Of a DNA stretch of 64,000 bases, positions 8,140 to 16,392 are shown in pieces (position 1 is the stretch's first letter; each line of letters begins with the position of its first letter). The DNA is taken from NCBI RefSeq assembly GCF_003002955.1, contig NZ_PVTJ01000003.1:372001-436000 (forward strand), given 5' to 3'. A program made the translations under genes and the position numbers. This DNA is from Glycomyces artemisiae (GTDB taxonomy: Bacteria; Actinomycetota; Actinomycetes; Mycobacteriales; Micromonosporaceae). Under the pieces are notes generated by a model. The model ran no database searches, was not told the DNA's origin, and saw only the letters and a program-made list of their open reading frames with translations.

Positions 8140-8996
8140 TCCCCGCGTTCACGGTCGGCCTCTTCGACGACGCCGCGGTCTTCCCGCCGGGGAACGCGCC
8201 GCTGGCGCTCGCGGTCCGCGCGTACGGCGCGCGGCGGCGCGTCTGGTACGCCGGTCTCGTCGGGCCCCTGGTGCTCCCGGCGGCGGCGCTCCCCCGGCTC
8301 GCGCCGCTGCTGCCGGCGGGGGACCCGGTCCTGCCGCTCGCGGTGACGTTCCCGGACGGCCCCGCGGGCATCCCCGCGGCCCTGGGGAACGCGGCGCTGC
8401 TGCCGGCCGAGGTCCGGTCGGTGGAGGTCGCCGTGCCCGAGGGCGCGGCTCCGGAGGCGTTCCTGGCGGACCTCGACGCGGCACTGGAGGACGCCCCCGA
8501 CCTGGAGGTGTGCGTGGAGGTGCCGCGCGACGGGCGGCGACTGCCGCTCATCGCGGCGATCCCCAAGGGGTACAAGGCGAAGTTCCGCACCGGCGGCGTC
8601 CGCGCCGAGCTGTACCCCGGCGAGGCCGAACTCGCCGAGGGCATCGCGGCGGCGGTCGCGGCCGGGCTGCCGTTCAAGGCCACCGCGGGACTCCACCACG
8701 CGGTGCGCAACACCGACGCCGCCCACGGTTTCGAGCAGCACGGCTTCCTCAATCTGCTCCTCGCCGCCGACGCGCTCCTGCACGGCGGCACGGAGACCGA
8801 AGCTCGTGCGCTGCTCGCCGAACGCGACGACGACGCCGTCGCGGACCACGTGGCCGACCTGACCGAGGCGCGGGTGCGGGAGGCGCGGGCGGCGTTCACG
8901 TCGTTCGGCACGTGCAGCATCACCGAACCGCTCGACGAGCTGATCGGACTCGGCCTGGTCGGCGTCCCCGACCACCACCATGAGGGAATTGCATGA
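8136..8996 (+). CDS. Conserved protein of unknown function inside the homogentisate operon
   Basis: About 286 residues. The body starts LIPAFTVGLFDDAAVFPPGNAPL; later segments include AAIPKGYKAKFRTGGV, LPFKATAGLHHAVRN and FEQHGFLNLLLAADALL. The invariant-looking KFRTGG and KATAGLHHAVR blocks, with paired Lys/Arg and His-His, look like an enzyme active site with an alternating beta/alpha pattern, but I cannot assign a reaction. It overlaps hmgA by 4 bp (TTGA) and fahA by 4 bp (ATGA), so translation is coupled to both. GTG at 8109 or 8115 is an alternative start. Operon position suggests a job in homogentisate catabolism, for example at the maleylacetoacetate step, for which no other isomerase gene is visible. 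That is inference. Confidence 0.8.
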   Translation: MIPAFTVGLFDDAAVFPPGNAPLALAVRAYGARRRVWYAGLVGPLVLPAAALPRLAPLLPAGDPVLPLAVTFPDGPAGIPAALGNAALLPAEVRSVEVAVPEGAAPEAFLADLDAALEDAPDLEVCVEVPRDGRRLPLIAAIPKGYKAKFRTGGVRAELYPGEAELAEGIAAAVAAGLPFKATAGLHHAVRNTDAAHGFEQHGFLNLLLAADALLHGGTETEARALLAERDDDAVADHVADLTEARVREARAAFTSFGTCSITEPLDELIGLGLVGVPDHHHEGIA

Positions 8997-10177
8997 GCCG
9001 CATCGCGATCCCGGACGGCTCGCCGTTCGGGCCCGACAACCTGCCCTACGGCGTGTTCTCCACAAAGGAGGGGACGCGGCGGGTCGGGGTGCGCGTCGGC
9101 GACACCGTCGCCGACCTGTCGCTCCTGCTGGACGACCCGGTGTTCGCGGCCCCCACGCTGAACCCGTTCATGGCGCAGGGGCCCCGGCGCTGGGCCGAGG
9201 CGCGCGTGCGCCTCCGCGCCGCCGTCGAGGGCCAGGTGCCGAAGCAGGCGCTGCACCCGCTGCGCGAGGTCCGGATGCACCTGCCGTTCGAGGTCGGCGA
9301 CTACGTGGACTTCTACGCCTCCGAGCACCACGCCGCGAACCTCGGCCGCCTGTTCCGGCCCGGCCAGGAGCCCTTGATGCCCAACTGGAGGCACCTCCCG
9401 GTCGGGTACCACGGGCGCGCGGGCACGGTGGTCGTCTCCGGCACCGGCGTCGTGCGCCCCTGCGGGCAGCGCAAAGCCCCTGACGAGGCAGTGCCGACGT
9501 TCGGGCCGAGCCGCAGGCTCGACATCGAGGCCGAACTCGGGTTCGTGGTCGGCACCGGATCGGCGCTGGGGCGGCGGATCGACGTCGACGACTTCGCCGA
9601 GCACGTCTTCGGCGCGGTCCTGGTCAACGACTGGTCCGCCCGCGATCTGCAAGCCTGGGAGTACGTGCCGCTGGGCCCGTTCCTCGGCAAGAGCTTCGCG
9701 ACCTCGGTGTCCCCGTGGGTCGTTCCCCTTGCGGCCCTGGAGCACGCCCGCGTGCCGCTCCCCGGCCAGATCCCCGCCCCGCTGCCGTACCTGCGCGGCG
9801 GCGAGGACTGGGGCCTCGACGTCGACTTCGACGTCGAATGGAACGGCGAGCGCGTCTCGCGCCCGCCCTACCGCGAGATGTACTGGTCCCCCGCCCAGAT
9901 GCTCGCCCACCTGACCGTCAACGGGGCCTCTACCCGCACCGGCGACCTCTTCGCCTCCGGCACCATTTCAGGCCCCGCGAAGCACCAGCGGGGCGCGTTC
10001 ATCGAACTCACCTGGGGCGGCGCGGAACCGGTGACCGTGAAGGGCGAGGAGCGCACGTTCCTCCTCGACGGCGACGAGGTCGTCATCAGCGCGACCGCCC
10101 CCGGCCCGGACGGCGCCCGGATCGGCTTCGGAGCGGTCGCCGGAACGATCCTGCCCGCGGTCTCGGACGGGACCTAG
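8993..10177 (+). CDS. fahA: Fumarylacetoacetase
   Basis: 394 residues. Hydrolyses fumarylacetoacetate to fumarate and acetoacetate, the last step of tyrosine degradation. The N-terminal FAA domain (FGPDNLPYGVFST) is followed by the catalytic domain with DYVDFYASEHHAANLGRLFRP (Asp/His site, ~residues 103-123), LPVGYHGRAGTVVVSG, IEAELGFVVG (metal-binding Glu) and LVNDWSARDLQAWEY (metal Asp). The ATG overlaps the upstream stop by 4 bp. The stop codon lies in a CTAG palindrome that is also the stop of a small minus-strand ORF. Completes the hmgA-unknown-fahA catabolic operon. Confidence 0.92.
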   Translation: MSRIAIPDGSPFGPDNLPYGVFSTKEGTRRVGVRVGDTVADLSLLLDDPVFAAPTLNPFMAQGPRRWAEARVRLRAAVEGQVPKQALHPLREVRMHLPFEVGDYVDFYASEHHAANLGRLFRPGQEPLMPNWRHLPVGYHGRAGTVVVSGTGVVRPCGQRKAPDEAVPTFGPSRRLDIEAELGFVVGTGSALGRRIDVDDFAEHVFGAVLVNDWSARDLQAWEYVPLGPFLGKSFATSVSPWVVPLAALEHARVPLPGQIPAPLPYLRGGEDWGLDVDFDVEWNGERVSRPPYREMYWSPAQMLAHLTVNGASTRTGDLFASGTISGPAKHQRGAFIELTWGGAEPVTVKGEERTFLLDGDEVVISATAPGPDGARIGFGAVAGTILPAVSDGT

Positions 10178-10323
10178 ACCGGTTCGGCCGCCTCGCGGCG
10201 GCCTTCCTCGCGGGCCTCTTCGAGGAGGTGTTCGAGGCGGGCCTTGGAGCGGCGGCGGCCCCACAGGCTCGACCCGATCAGCAGGCCGATGCCCGCCAGC
10301 GCGATGAGCTGGGGCCACGGCAC
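10174..10323 (-). CDS. Possible small single-pass membrane protein
   Basis: A 49-codon frame from GTG 10323. It has one hydrophobic segment (LIALAGIGLLIGSSLW, ~residues 6-21), then a basic stop-transfer GRRRSK, then a charged helix rich in Glu, Arg and Ala ending EAAEPV. This positive-inside layout is typical of a real membrane microprotein and unlikely as a shadow of fahA, which it overlaps by only 4 bp. No convincing ribosome-binding site precedes the GTG, and the upstream side is only ~100 bp from the TnpB element, so the 5' part may have been altered by the insertion. Function unknown. Confidence 0.4.
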   Translation of the reverse strand: MPWPQLIALAGIGLLIGSSLWGRRRSKARLEHLLEEAREEGRREAAEPV

Positions 10324-10449
10324 GGCACGGCCCAGAATCCGGCTCGGAGGGGCCGGGGAACGCGGTCTCCTGACCGGCGGCCCTCGGCGCCGGTCACCAG
10401 GTGGCGGGCGCTGACGACGAGCTCTTCATTCGGTTTTCCCGGAGGAGGT

Positions 10450-10516
10450 CCCGGTGTTTACGCCGGGGAGGAATCTAGGGCGATTGCTCGCCCGCAGTCC
10501 CGCTGTGCGGGACTGC
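10450..10516 (+). repeat. Left-end hairpins of the TnpB element
   Basis: Three stem-loops in tandem: CCCGG/CCGGG (10450-10454 with 10463-10467), GGGCGA/TCGCCC (10478-10483 with 10488-10493, 4-nt loop) and a perfect 9-bp stem GCAGTCCCG/CGGGACTGC (10494-10502 with 10508-10516, 5-nt loop). Subterminal imperfect hairpins are what TnpA of the IS200/IS605 group recognises on single-stranded DNA. Confidence 0.6.
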
Positions 10517-10557
10517 GCGCTGGGGGGATGGATGTCGTACCCGGTCGATACGCTTTC

Positions 10558-11841
10558 GTGGTGCATCTTCGCTATACCTACCGGGTCTACCCGACCGCGC
10601 CGCAGCGCTCCGCGCTCACGCGGACGTTCGGGTGTGTACGGACGGTGTTCAATGACGCGGTCGCGGCCCGAAGGAAGGCGCATTCCCAAGGCCTGCCGTA
10701 CCCGTCGACCGCGGTACTCGACAAGCGACTGATCACCGAGGCGAAGCGTACCCCGGAGCGAGCCTGGCTGGCCGAAGTGTCGACGGTGCCGTTGCAGCAG
10801 GCGCTGCGGGACTGCCATGCCGCCTACCGGAACTTCTTCGACTCGGTCAAAGGGAAGCGTGCCAGGGCCGGGGTCGGTCCGCCCCGGTTCAAGCGCCGCT
10901 CGCAGCGGCAAGCAGCCCGGTATACCCGCAACGGGTTCGCACTGCGGGCGAACGGGCGCTTGTATGTGGCGAAGATCGGGGACCTCAAAGTCGCCTGGTC
11001 CAGAGACCTGCCGTCCGAACCGAGTTCGGTGACGATCGTCAAGACGGCGACGGGGAAGTATTTCGCGTCGTTCGTCGTCGCGGTCAACGACGATGCCGAA
11101 CGCCTGGAGCCGATCGCGGACCCGGAGGCGGAGTGCGGGATCGACCTGGGTTTGAAGGACTTCGCGGTCCTGTCCAGCGGCCGCGTGATCGAGAACCCGA
11201 AGTTTTTCCGCAGGATGGAAAGGAAGCTGAAGAAGGCGCAGCGGGCCCTGTCGCGCAAGGAGCGGGGCTCGGCGAACCGGGCCCAAGCCCGCGTCAAGGT
11301 CGCCAAGGTACATGAGCAGGTCCGCAATCGCAGGGACGACTGGCTGCACAAGCAGGTCAAGACACTCGTGGGCGAGAGCCAAGCCCTCTACGTCGAAGAC
11401 TTGAACGTGCGGGGCCTGTCCCGGGGTCGGGGCGCGAAGTCGGTCCAGGATGCCGCGCTGGGCCGGTTCCTGGTCCTGCTTGAAGCGCAAGCGGCCCGGA
11501 CCGGCCGCACCTTCGTGAAGGTCGACCGGTGGTTCCCTTCGACGCGGTTGTGCTCGGCGTGCGGGTCCTTGACCGGACCGCAGGGTCTTGCAGACCTGGG
11601 AATACGGGAATGGGCGTGCGGGTGCGGCGCTTTCCACGTCCGGGACCGCAACGCCGCGATCAATATCAAACGCGAGGGCCAGCGCCTCGCACGAGCACAC
11701 CAGGTCGCCGCCGGGCAGGCGGAGACGGTAAACGCCTGTGGACAGGACATAAGACCGGACTCGTCCGGCAGACCTGGCAATCCCCGCAAGAAACAGAAGC
11801 AGGAACCCACCCGTACCCGACTCGCACCCGCGAGCCGCTAG
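10558..11841 (+). CDS. tnpB: RNA-guided endonuclease TnpB
   Basis: About 427 residues. The N-terminal HTH/wedge region begins HLRYTYRVYPTAPQ. The split RuvC nuclease is complete: Asp196 in CGIDLGLKD, Glu280 in YVEDLNV and Asp363 in HVRDRNAAINI. The zinc ribbon has Cys332, Cys335, Cys354 and Cys356 (CSAC, CGC). No catalytic residue is missing, so it is probably active. TnpB cuts DNA next to a TAM, guided by an omega-RNA made from its own 3' end, and helps the element persist. The start could be GTG 10558, GTG 10561 or ATG 10528 (which has no room for a ribosome site). No partner TnpA is in the window. Confidence 0.88.
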   Translation: MVHLRYTYRVYPTAPQRSALTRTFGCVRTVFNDAVAARRKAHSQGLPYPSTAVLDKRLITEAKRTPERAWLAEVSTVPLQQALRDCHAAYRNFFDSVKGKRARAGVGPPRFKRRSQRQAARYTRNGFALRANGRLYVAKIGDLKVAWSRDLPSEPSSVTIVKTATGKYFASFVVAVNDDAERLEPIADPEAECGIDLGLKDFAVLSSGRVIENPKFFRRMERKLKKAQRALSRKERGSANRAQARVKVAKVHEQVRNRRDDWLHKQVKTLVGESQALYVEDLNVRGLSRGRGAKSVQDAALGRFLVLLEAQAARTGRTFVKVDRWFPSTRLCSACGSLTGPQGLADLGIREWACGCGAFHVRDRNAAINIKREGQRLARAHQVAAGQAETVNACGQDIRPDSSGRPGNPRKKQKQEPTRTRLAPASR

Positions 11842-11897
11842 CCGGGAATCTCCGTTCCTTCAAGGCGGAGAGGATGTCAACATTCCACGATTCATCA
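11720..11897 (+). ncRNA. Candidate omega-RNA (reRNA) with guide
   Basis: By analogy with characterised TnpB systems, the 3' part of tnpB and the right end form the guide RNA scaffold. The terminal stem CTCCG/CGGAG (11850-11854 with 11866-11870) is followed by AGGATGTCAA, and the guide would start at 11881 (CATTCCACGATTC...), which is flanking host DNA. The 5' limit is a guess from the usual length of such RNAs. The structure is seen; the function is inferred. Confidence 0.4.
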
Positions 11898-11918
11898 GGG
11901 GTCCTTTCAAGGATCGGA

Positions 11919-11943
11919 CCGGGGGGCGCGGTTCGCCCCCCGG
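11919..11943. terminator. Stem-loop terminator after the larger GH43 gene
   Basis: Perfect 10-bp stem CCGGGGGGCG/CGCCCCCCGG (11919-11928 with 11934-11943) with a 5-nt loop, directly after the minus-strand stop at 11946. It may also stop read-through from tnpB. No U-tract, as usual in this GC-rich sequence. Confidence 0.7.
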
Positions 11944-11945
11944 AT

Positions 11946-14900
11946 TCAGCCGCATGACGCGGCGGCGTACGCGGTCGTCCGCGTGAAGGCGGTGCCGTTT
12001 GTGTCGGTGGCGGTCACGGTCACCGTGCCAGCGGCGACCGCTGCCGCGCGGGTCGTGAACGCGCTCGACAGGACGCCGCCGGAGCCGAGGGCCCGGAACG
12101 TCTTGTCGCCGTAGGAGGTCGAGACGCGGAGGCCCACGGTGCGGTCACTGTCGTTGCTCACTTGCACGGTCAGCACGACTTTGCCCGCGACGCAGCGCGA
12201 TCCGAGGACGACCGAGATCTCGGGGCCGACGGGTTGCGGCGCGACGCTGGTGAGCGTCGGCTCGACGGTCTGGAACAGGCCGTCCTCGCCGATGTCGAGC
12301 GCGTCGATCGTGGTCTCGCGGTGGGTGCCGTCGCCGCCGGAGAGCGCGAACCGGTGGTAGGCGATGTACCAGTCGTCCGTGCCGGGCACGCTGATGATCG
12401 AGCTGTGGCCGGTGGCGCGGATGCCGAGCGAGGGGTCCTTCTGGAGGATCACGCCGCGGTAGGTCCAGGGCCCGTCGAGGCTCGTCGCCGTCGCGTAGCC
12501 GACGCGGTAGTTCTCCGAGCCGGTGTCGTCGATGGAGTACGTGAGGTGGTACAGGCCCTCGCGGTAGTTGAGGAAGATGCCCTCGCGGAAGTCGGTCAGG
12601 CCCGAGATCCGCTTGTAGGAGCCGGGTCTGATCGACGTCATGTCGTCGTTCAGCTCGGCGATGACCGGGCCGTTCGTCGGGCCGCCGTTGCCCCACGCGA
12701 GGTAGTACTTCCCGGTGACGGGGTCGTGGAACGCCGCGGGGTCGATGGCCTGGCCGGAGGTGACGGCCTCGTTGTTGAGGATCATCGCGTTCGGCTGGGC
12801 GGTGAACGGGCCCTCGGGGCTGTCGGCGACCGCGACGCCGATGGTCTTGCGGTTCAAGGCGGTGTTGTGGCCGCTGAAGTAGAAGTAGTACTTCCCGCCG
12901 CGCTCGATGATCGTCGGCGCCCACGCGTTGCCGCTGGCCCAGGGGACGTCGCCGTTCGCGCCGTCGAGGGTGAGGATCGGCTCCTCGGAGCGGGTCCAGT
13001 CGACGAGGTCCTTCGAGGACCACACGTAGAAGTCCTTGCCGCCCCAGCCGGAGTAGCCGTCGGTGGTCGCGTAGAGGTAGTAGGTGTCGCCGAAGACGGC
13101 GATGTTCGGGTCCGCGTAGAGGCCGGGCAGAACCGGGCTGTTCACGATCTGGGCGGAGAAGGTCCACACCGTGGATTCGCCGCCCGACGTGACCGTGTAC
13201 TGCACGGGCTCGGTGAGGTCCACGACGGTGCCGGAGGCGGGCGATGCCGTTGCGCCCGTGGCGGTCGTGAAGGTCGGCGCGAGGGAGGCGACGTCGGTGC
13301 CCGGGACGACCGGGAGGACGACGGTGTGCGCGTCCATGTCGATGAGCGGGGTCGTCGCGAGCGCGGCGGGGTCGGTGAGGGACACGTCGGTGACGGCGCC
13401 CGTGGCGCCCGCCCGGTCGAGGACCTCGCCCGGGCTCAGGGCGCGGTCGTAGATCGCGAAGGACCGGAACCTGCCCTTGAAGCGGCCGTCCTGCTCGTAG
13501 AGCGAGCGGCCGAGGTAGTTGGCCCAGGTCTCGCCGCCGGAGATGTCGCCGGGGTCGACGGTGACGTCGATCTTGGTGGAGACGAGGACGCCGTCGAGGT
13601 AGAGGCGGGCCGTGTCGCCTTCGAGCGTGTAGGTGAGGTGGGCCCAGCGGCCGCGCGGCAGGGCCGAGCCGGAGCTGGCGGTCTGCTCGTTCGTGTACGT
13701 GCTGGTGGTGATGCTGGTGCGGTACGAGCCGTTGCCGGTGGTGAAGAGGTAGCCGCGCCCGCTGCCCGCCGCGTCGGTGTTGCCGAGGCCCCAGATGAAG
13801 TAGTTGCCGGACTGGGCGGTGTCGACCCACACGTCGGCATCGACGGAGATGTCGGTGAGCCCGGCCATGAGGTCGTCGGGCAGGTCCACGTAGTCGTCGG
13901 TGCCGTCGAAGGACAGCGCGCCGTCGTTCCAGGTGGCGCCGTTGATCGTCGCGTCGCGGCCGTTGCCGGAGGCGTCGGTGAGGGTCGTGCCCGAGCCGCC
14001 CGTGAAGTCGTAGTCCACGACCTGGCCGTCCTCGTTGGAGGAGATCGGGGCGCGGCCCTCGTAGAGGCCCGCGAGTTCGTCGGCGGTCACGGGGATGACG
14101 GTGCCGTGGCGCGGGCTGGCGGGGAGGTCGTAGTCCTCCGCGACGGTCCAGCCGCCGGTGGCGATGTCGTCGGTGGTCAGCGGGATGTAGCCGCGGCCGC
14201 CGTACTCGTCGACGAAGAGGTAGTGCTTGCCGCCGCCGTTGACGTCGCCCGGGTTGGCCTGGAAGATCGAGGGCCCTTCGACCGCGCTCGTCCCGGCGTC
14301 GCGGCCGATGCACGAGTCGATCATCGTCCACTCGTCGAGCGGGGCGCGCAGCGAGGTCGAGGACTCCTGGATGATGTCGGAGCAGCCGGTGGTCCCGGCG
14401 CCCTCGTCCTTGGTGAAGCGGTAGTAGACGCCGTCGTCGAGGGTGACGGTGGAGTCGATGCGGGACATGCCGTCCTGCCAGATCCGCGGCTCGCTGAACG
14501 TGGTGAAGTCGCGGGTCGTCGCGTACATCATGCGGTTGTAGGTGTTCCCGGTGTGGGCCGGGTCGTCCTCTTCGTACAGTTTCGAGGCCCAGAACACCAC
14601 GTACGCGCCGAGGCCCGAGTCGTAGTAGGCCTCGGGGGCCCAGGTGTTGCCCGCGGTCTCGGGCGAGACGAGGACGTGGCGCTGCGCCGACCAGTTCACG
14701 AGGTCGTGCGACTCCCACACTTCGAGGTACCGGCTGCCCTGGCGCTGAGAGGTGTCCCAGGAGGTGCCGGAGCCGATGGAGAGGTCGGTGGCGATGAGGT
14801 AGAACGTGTCGCCCTCGGGCGAGCGGATGATGAACGGGTCGCGCAGGCCCTGCTCGCCGTACTGCGAGGACAGGACGGGGAGGCCGCCGTTCAGCTCGTT

Positions 14901-16280
14901 CCAGGCGAGGGCGTTGTTGCCGTCGCTCGCGGCGAAGTGGATGTTCTCGCCCGCGACGGTGTTGCCGGTGAAGTACGCGAAGGCGTAGCCCTCGTACTCG
15001 GACTGCTCGTGCGCGGCGCGCACGGTGAGGGGGAACTCGCGGGTCAGGCCGCCGGCGCTCGCGGTGAGGACCACGTCCTGGTCGGCGGCGCCGCGGGTGA
15101 CGACGCCGGGCGCGATGTCGCCGTCGGCGACGGTGGAGACGACGCCTTCGGGGGACGCGGTCCAGGCGATGGTGCCGCCGGTGACGGCGCCGGTCTGCGG
15201 GAGGTCGATGTTGCCGCGGATGTCGTCCCCGTTGGGGATGGTGATCGCGTCGAGGTCGGCCTGGTAGTCGGCCTCGCCGGTGGCGGGGACGGTGGCGGTG
15301 AACTCGCGGGTCGCGGTGGCCGAGCCCTTGACGGCGGTGGCGGTGAGCGTCACTTCGGCTGCGCCGCTTGCGGGTCGCGCCACTCGGCCGGTATTGGAGA
15401 TGACGGCCTCGTCGCTGGAGGCCCAGGTGATCGCGGAGCCGTTGGGGGCCGCGGTCGGGAGGGCCAGGTCGGCGGTGACGTTCGCGAGGTCGCCGAGGTC
15501 GAGCGCGGCGAGGTCGCGCTGCGTGCGGGTCTCGTCGGAGGGCTGGAGCGCCGCGACCTCGGCGGCGGTGAGCGCCGTGTCGTAGATGCGGAAGTCGCGC
15601 ACGCTGCCCGCGAGGTACTTGTCGGCCGAGTAGTTCGAGCGTCCGATGTAGTTCGCGGTGGTGGTGCCGCCGCCGATCTGCGCGGGCGTGATCGTCACGG
15701 CGGTGTTCCGGGCGGCCTGGACGCCGTCGAGGTAGACCGTGGCGGTGTCGGTGGCGTCGTCGAGGGTGTAGGTGATCGTCTTCCACACGCCGCGTGCGAG
15801 GTTCGCGCCGCTCGTGGTGTTCTGCTCCCCCGACCAGTTGCCGGTCGTGATGGCGGTGCGGTAGGCGTTGCCGGTGGAGAACAGGTAGCCGGTGCCGGAG
15901 CTGGAGGACGCGGGGTTGCCGAGGCCGTAGATGAAGTACGGCGTGCCCTGCTCGGCCCGGACGAGGACCTCGGTGCTCACGGTGATGGAGGTGAGCCCGG
16001 CGAGGAGGTCGTTCGGGAGCTTGACGTGGTCGTCGGCGCCGTCGAGGCGGAAGCCTTCGCCGCCGGTGAGGGTCGCGCCGCCCGCGATGACGGCGTCGTG
16101 GCCGTTCCCGGAGCTGTCGGCGGCGACCGTGCCGCTGGTCTCGTCGAGCGCGTAGTGGGCGACGAGGTGGTCGTCCGGCGCGGCTTGGGCCGCGGTGGCC
16201 CCTGAGACGGCTATGCCGAGTGCCGTTGCGGCGGCGAGGGAGCGGAGCGTGAACCGGCTCGCGCGGGTTGAGGCGACCAT
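11946..16280 (-). CDS. Secreted two-catalytic-domain GH43 arabinanase/arabinofuranosidase with LamG modules
   Basis: 1444 residues from ATG 16280, preceded by GGAG; the frame upstream of it is promoter DNA. Signal peptide ~1-33 ending AAQA. LamG-type lectin domain (~35-245). Two atrophied Ig-like domains (~255-420). First GH43 propeller (~427-740) with LRDPFII (base Asp ~481) and VEGPSIF (acid Glu ~668). Second LamG (~748-960). Beta-sandwich linker (~960-1045). Second GH43 (~1047-1350) with LYADPNIAV (Asp ~1056), IDPAAF and FREGIFLNYR (acid Glu). C-terminal beta domain closed by Cys near the end. GH43 enzymes release L-arabinose or xylose from arabinan or arabinoxylan outside the cell. It lies last in the importer/GH43 gene string and has its own operator at 16313-16326. 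Confidence 0.88.
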   Translation of the reverse strand: MVASTRASRFTLRSLAAATALGIAVSGATAAQAAPDDHLVAHYALDETSGTVAADSSGNGHDAVIAGGATLTGGEGFRLDGADDHVKLPNDLLAGLTSITVSTEVLVRAEQGTPYFIYGLGNPASSSSGTGYLFSTGNAYRTAITTGNWSGEQNTTSGANLARGVWKTITYTLDDATDTATVYLDGVQAARNTAVTITPAQIGGGTTTANYIGRSNYSADKYLAGSVRDFRIYDTALTAAEVAALQPSDETRTQRDLAALDLGDLANVTADLALPTAAPNGSAITWASSDEAVISNTGRVARPASGAAEVTLTATAVKGSATATREFTATVPATGEADYQADLDAITIPNGDDIRGNIDLPQTGAVTGGTIAWTASPEGVVSTVADGDIAPGVVTRGAADQDVVLTASAGGLTREFPLTVRAAHEQSEYEGYAFAYFTGNTVAGENIHFAASDGNNALAWNELNGGLPVLSSQYGEQGLRDPFIIRSPEGDTFYLIATDLSIGSGTSWDTSQRQGSRYLEVWESHDLVNWSAQRHVLVSPETAGNTWAPEAYYDSGLGAYVVFWASKLYEEDDPAHTGNTYNRMMYATTRDFTTFSEPRIWQDGMSRIDSTVTLDDGVYYRFTKDEGAGTTGCSDIIQESSTSLRAPLDEWTMIDSCIGRDAGTSAVEGPSIFQANPGDVNGGGKHYLFVDEYGGRGYIPLTTDDIATGGWTVAEDYDLPASPRHGTVIPVTADELAGLYEGRAPISSNEDGQVVDYDFTGGSGTTLTDASGNGRDATINGATWNDGALSFDGTDDYVDLPDDLMAGLTDISVDADVWVDTAQSGNYFIWGLGNTDAAGSGRGYLFTTGNGSYRTSITTSTYTNEQTASSGSALPRGRWAHLTYTLEGDTARLYLDGVLVSTKIDVTVDPGDISGGETWANYLGRSLYEQDGRFKGRFRSFAIYDRALSPGEVLDRAGATGAVTDVSLTDPAALATTPLIDMDAHTVVLPVVPGTDVASLAPTFTTATGATASPASGTVVDLTEPVQYTVTSGGESTVWTFSAQIVNSPVLPGLYADPNIAVFGDTYYLYATTDGYSGWGGKDFYVWSSKDLVDWTRSEEPILTLDGANGDVPWASGNAWAPTIIERGGKYYFYFSGHNTALNRKTIGVAVADSPEGPFTAQPNAMILNNEAVTSGQAIDPAAFHDPVTGKYYLAWGNGGPTNGPVIAELNDDMTSIRPGSYKRISGLTDFREGIFLNYREGLYHLTYSIDDTGSENYRVGYATATSLDGPWTYRGVILQKDPSLGIRATGHSSIISVPGTDDWYIAYHRFALSGGDGTHRETTIDALDIGEDGLFQTVEPTLTSVAPQPVGPEISVVLGSRCVAGKVVLTVQVSNDSDRTVGLRVSTSYGDKTFRALGSGGVLSSAFTTRAAAVAAGTVTVTATDTNGTAFTRTTAYAAASCG

Positions 16281-16312
16281 GCGCTCTCCTTCGAGGGAAG
16301 CGGCAACATCAT

Positions 16313-16343
16313 TGTTACCGGTATCAGATACTAACGGTGTCAA
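16313..16343 (-). promoter_or_regulatory. LacI-type operator and -35 upstream of the larger GH43 gene
   Basis: TGTTACCGGTATCA at 16313-16326 matches 12 of 14 bases of the operator found twice near the lacI/ytfQ genes. On the minus strand a consensus -35 TTGACA lies at 16343-16338. The -10 is less clear (GGTAAC or TAACAA inside the operator). This gives the gene a separate regulated promoter 40-60 bp before its start. Confidence 0.6.
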
Positions 16344-16392
16344 AGGGACCGGGCGAGCGTGCGCGACCCGGCCGGGGGCCGGGCCGCGGGGC

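Larger units (their letters stand above)
10425..11880 (+). mobile_element. Solo IS605/IS1341-type TnpB element
   Basis: A TnpB gene flanked by structured ends and without a TnpA transposase. The left end carries three consecutive hairpins (10450-10516). The right end is a hairpin (11850-11870) followed by AGGATGTCAA, ending at 11880, a 3' end typical of actinobacterial TnpB elements. TTCAT at 10425-10429 is a candidate TAM/target motif at the left border. The left limit is approximate. It sits between fahA and the GH43 locus and breaks no recognisable gene except perhaps the upstream part of the 10174-10323 ORF. The remaining bases from 10324 to 10424 show no gene. Confidence 0.65.

Noticed and set aside
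10178-10424. Extension of the small minus-strand ORF further upstream
   Set aside because: Beyond 10323 the frame gives Arg/Pro-rich sequence without a start codon or ribosome site, so only the short form is listed.
11946-16280. Very long open frames on the plus strand across both GH43 genes (12.1-19.3 kb)
   Set aside because: Antisense shadows of GC-rich coding DNA; composition is repetitive Gly/Val/Arg with no domain, whereas the minus strand shows signal peptides and complete GH43 domains.
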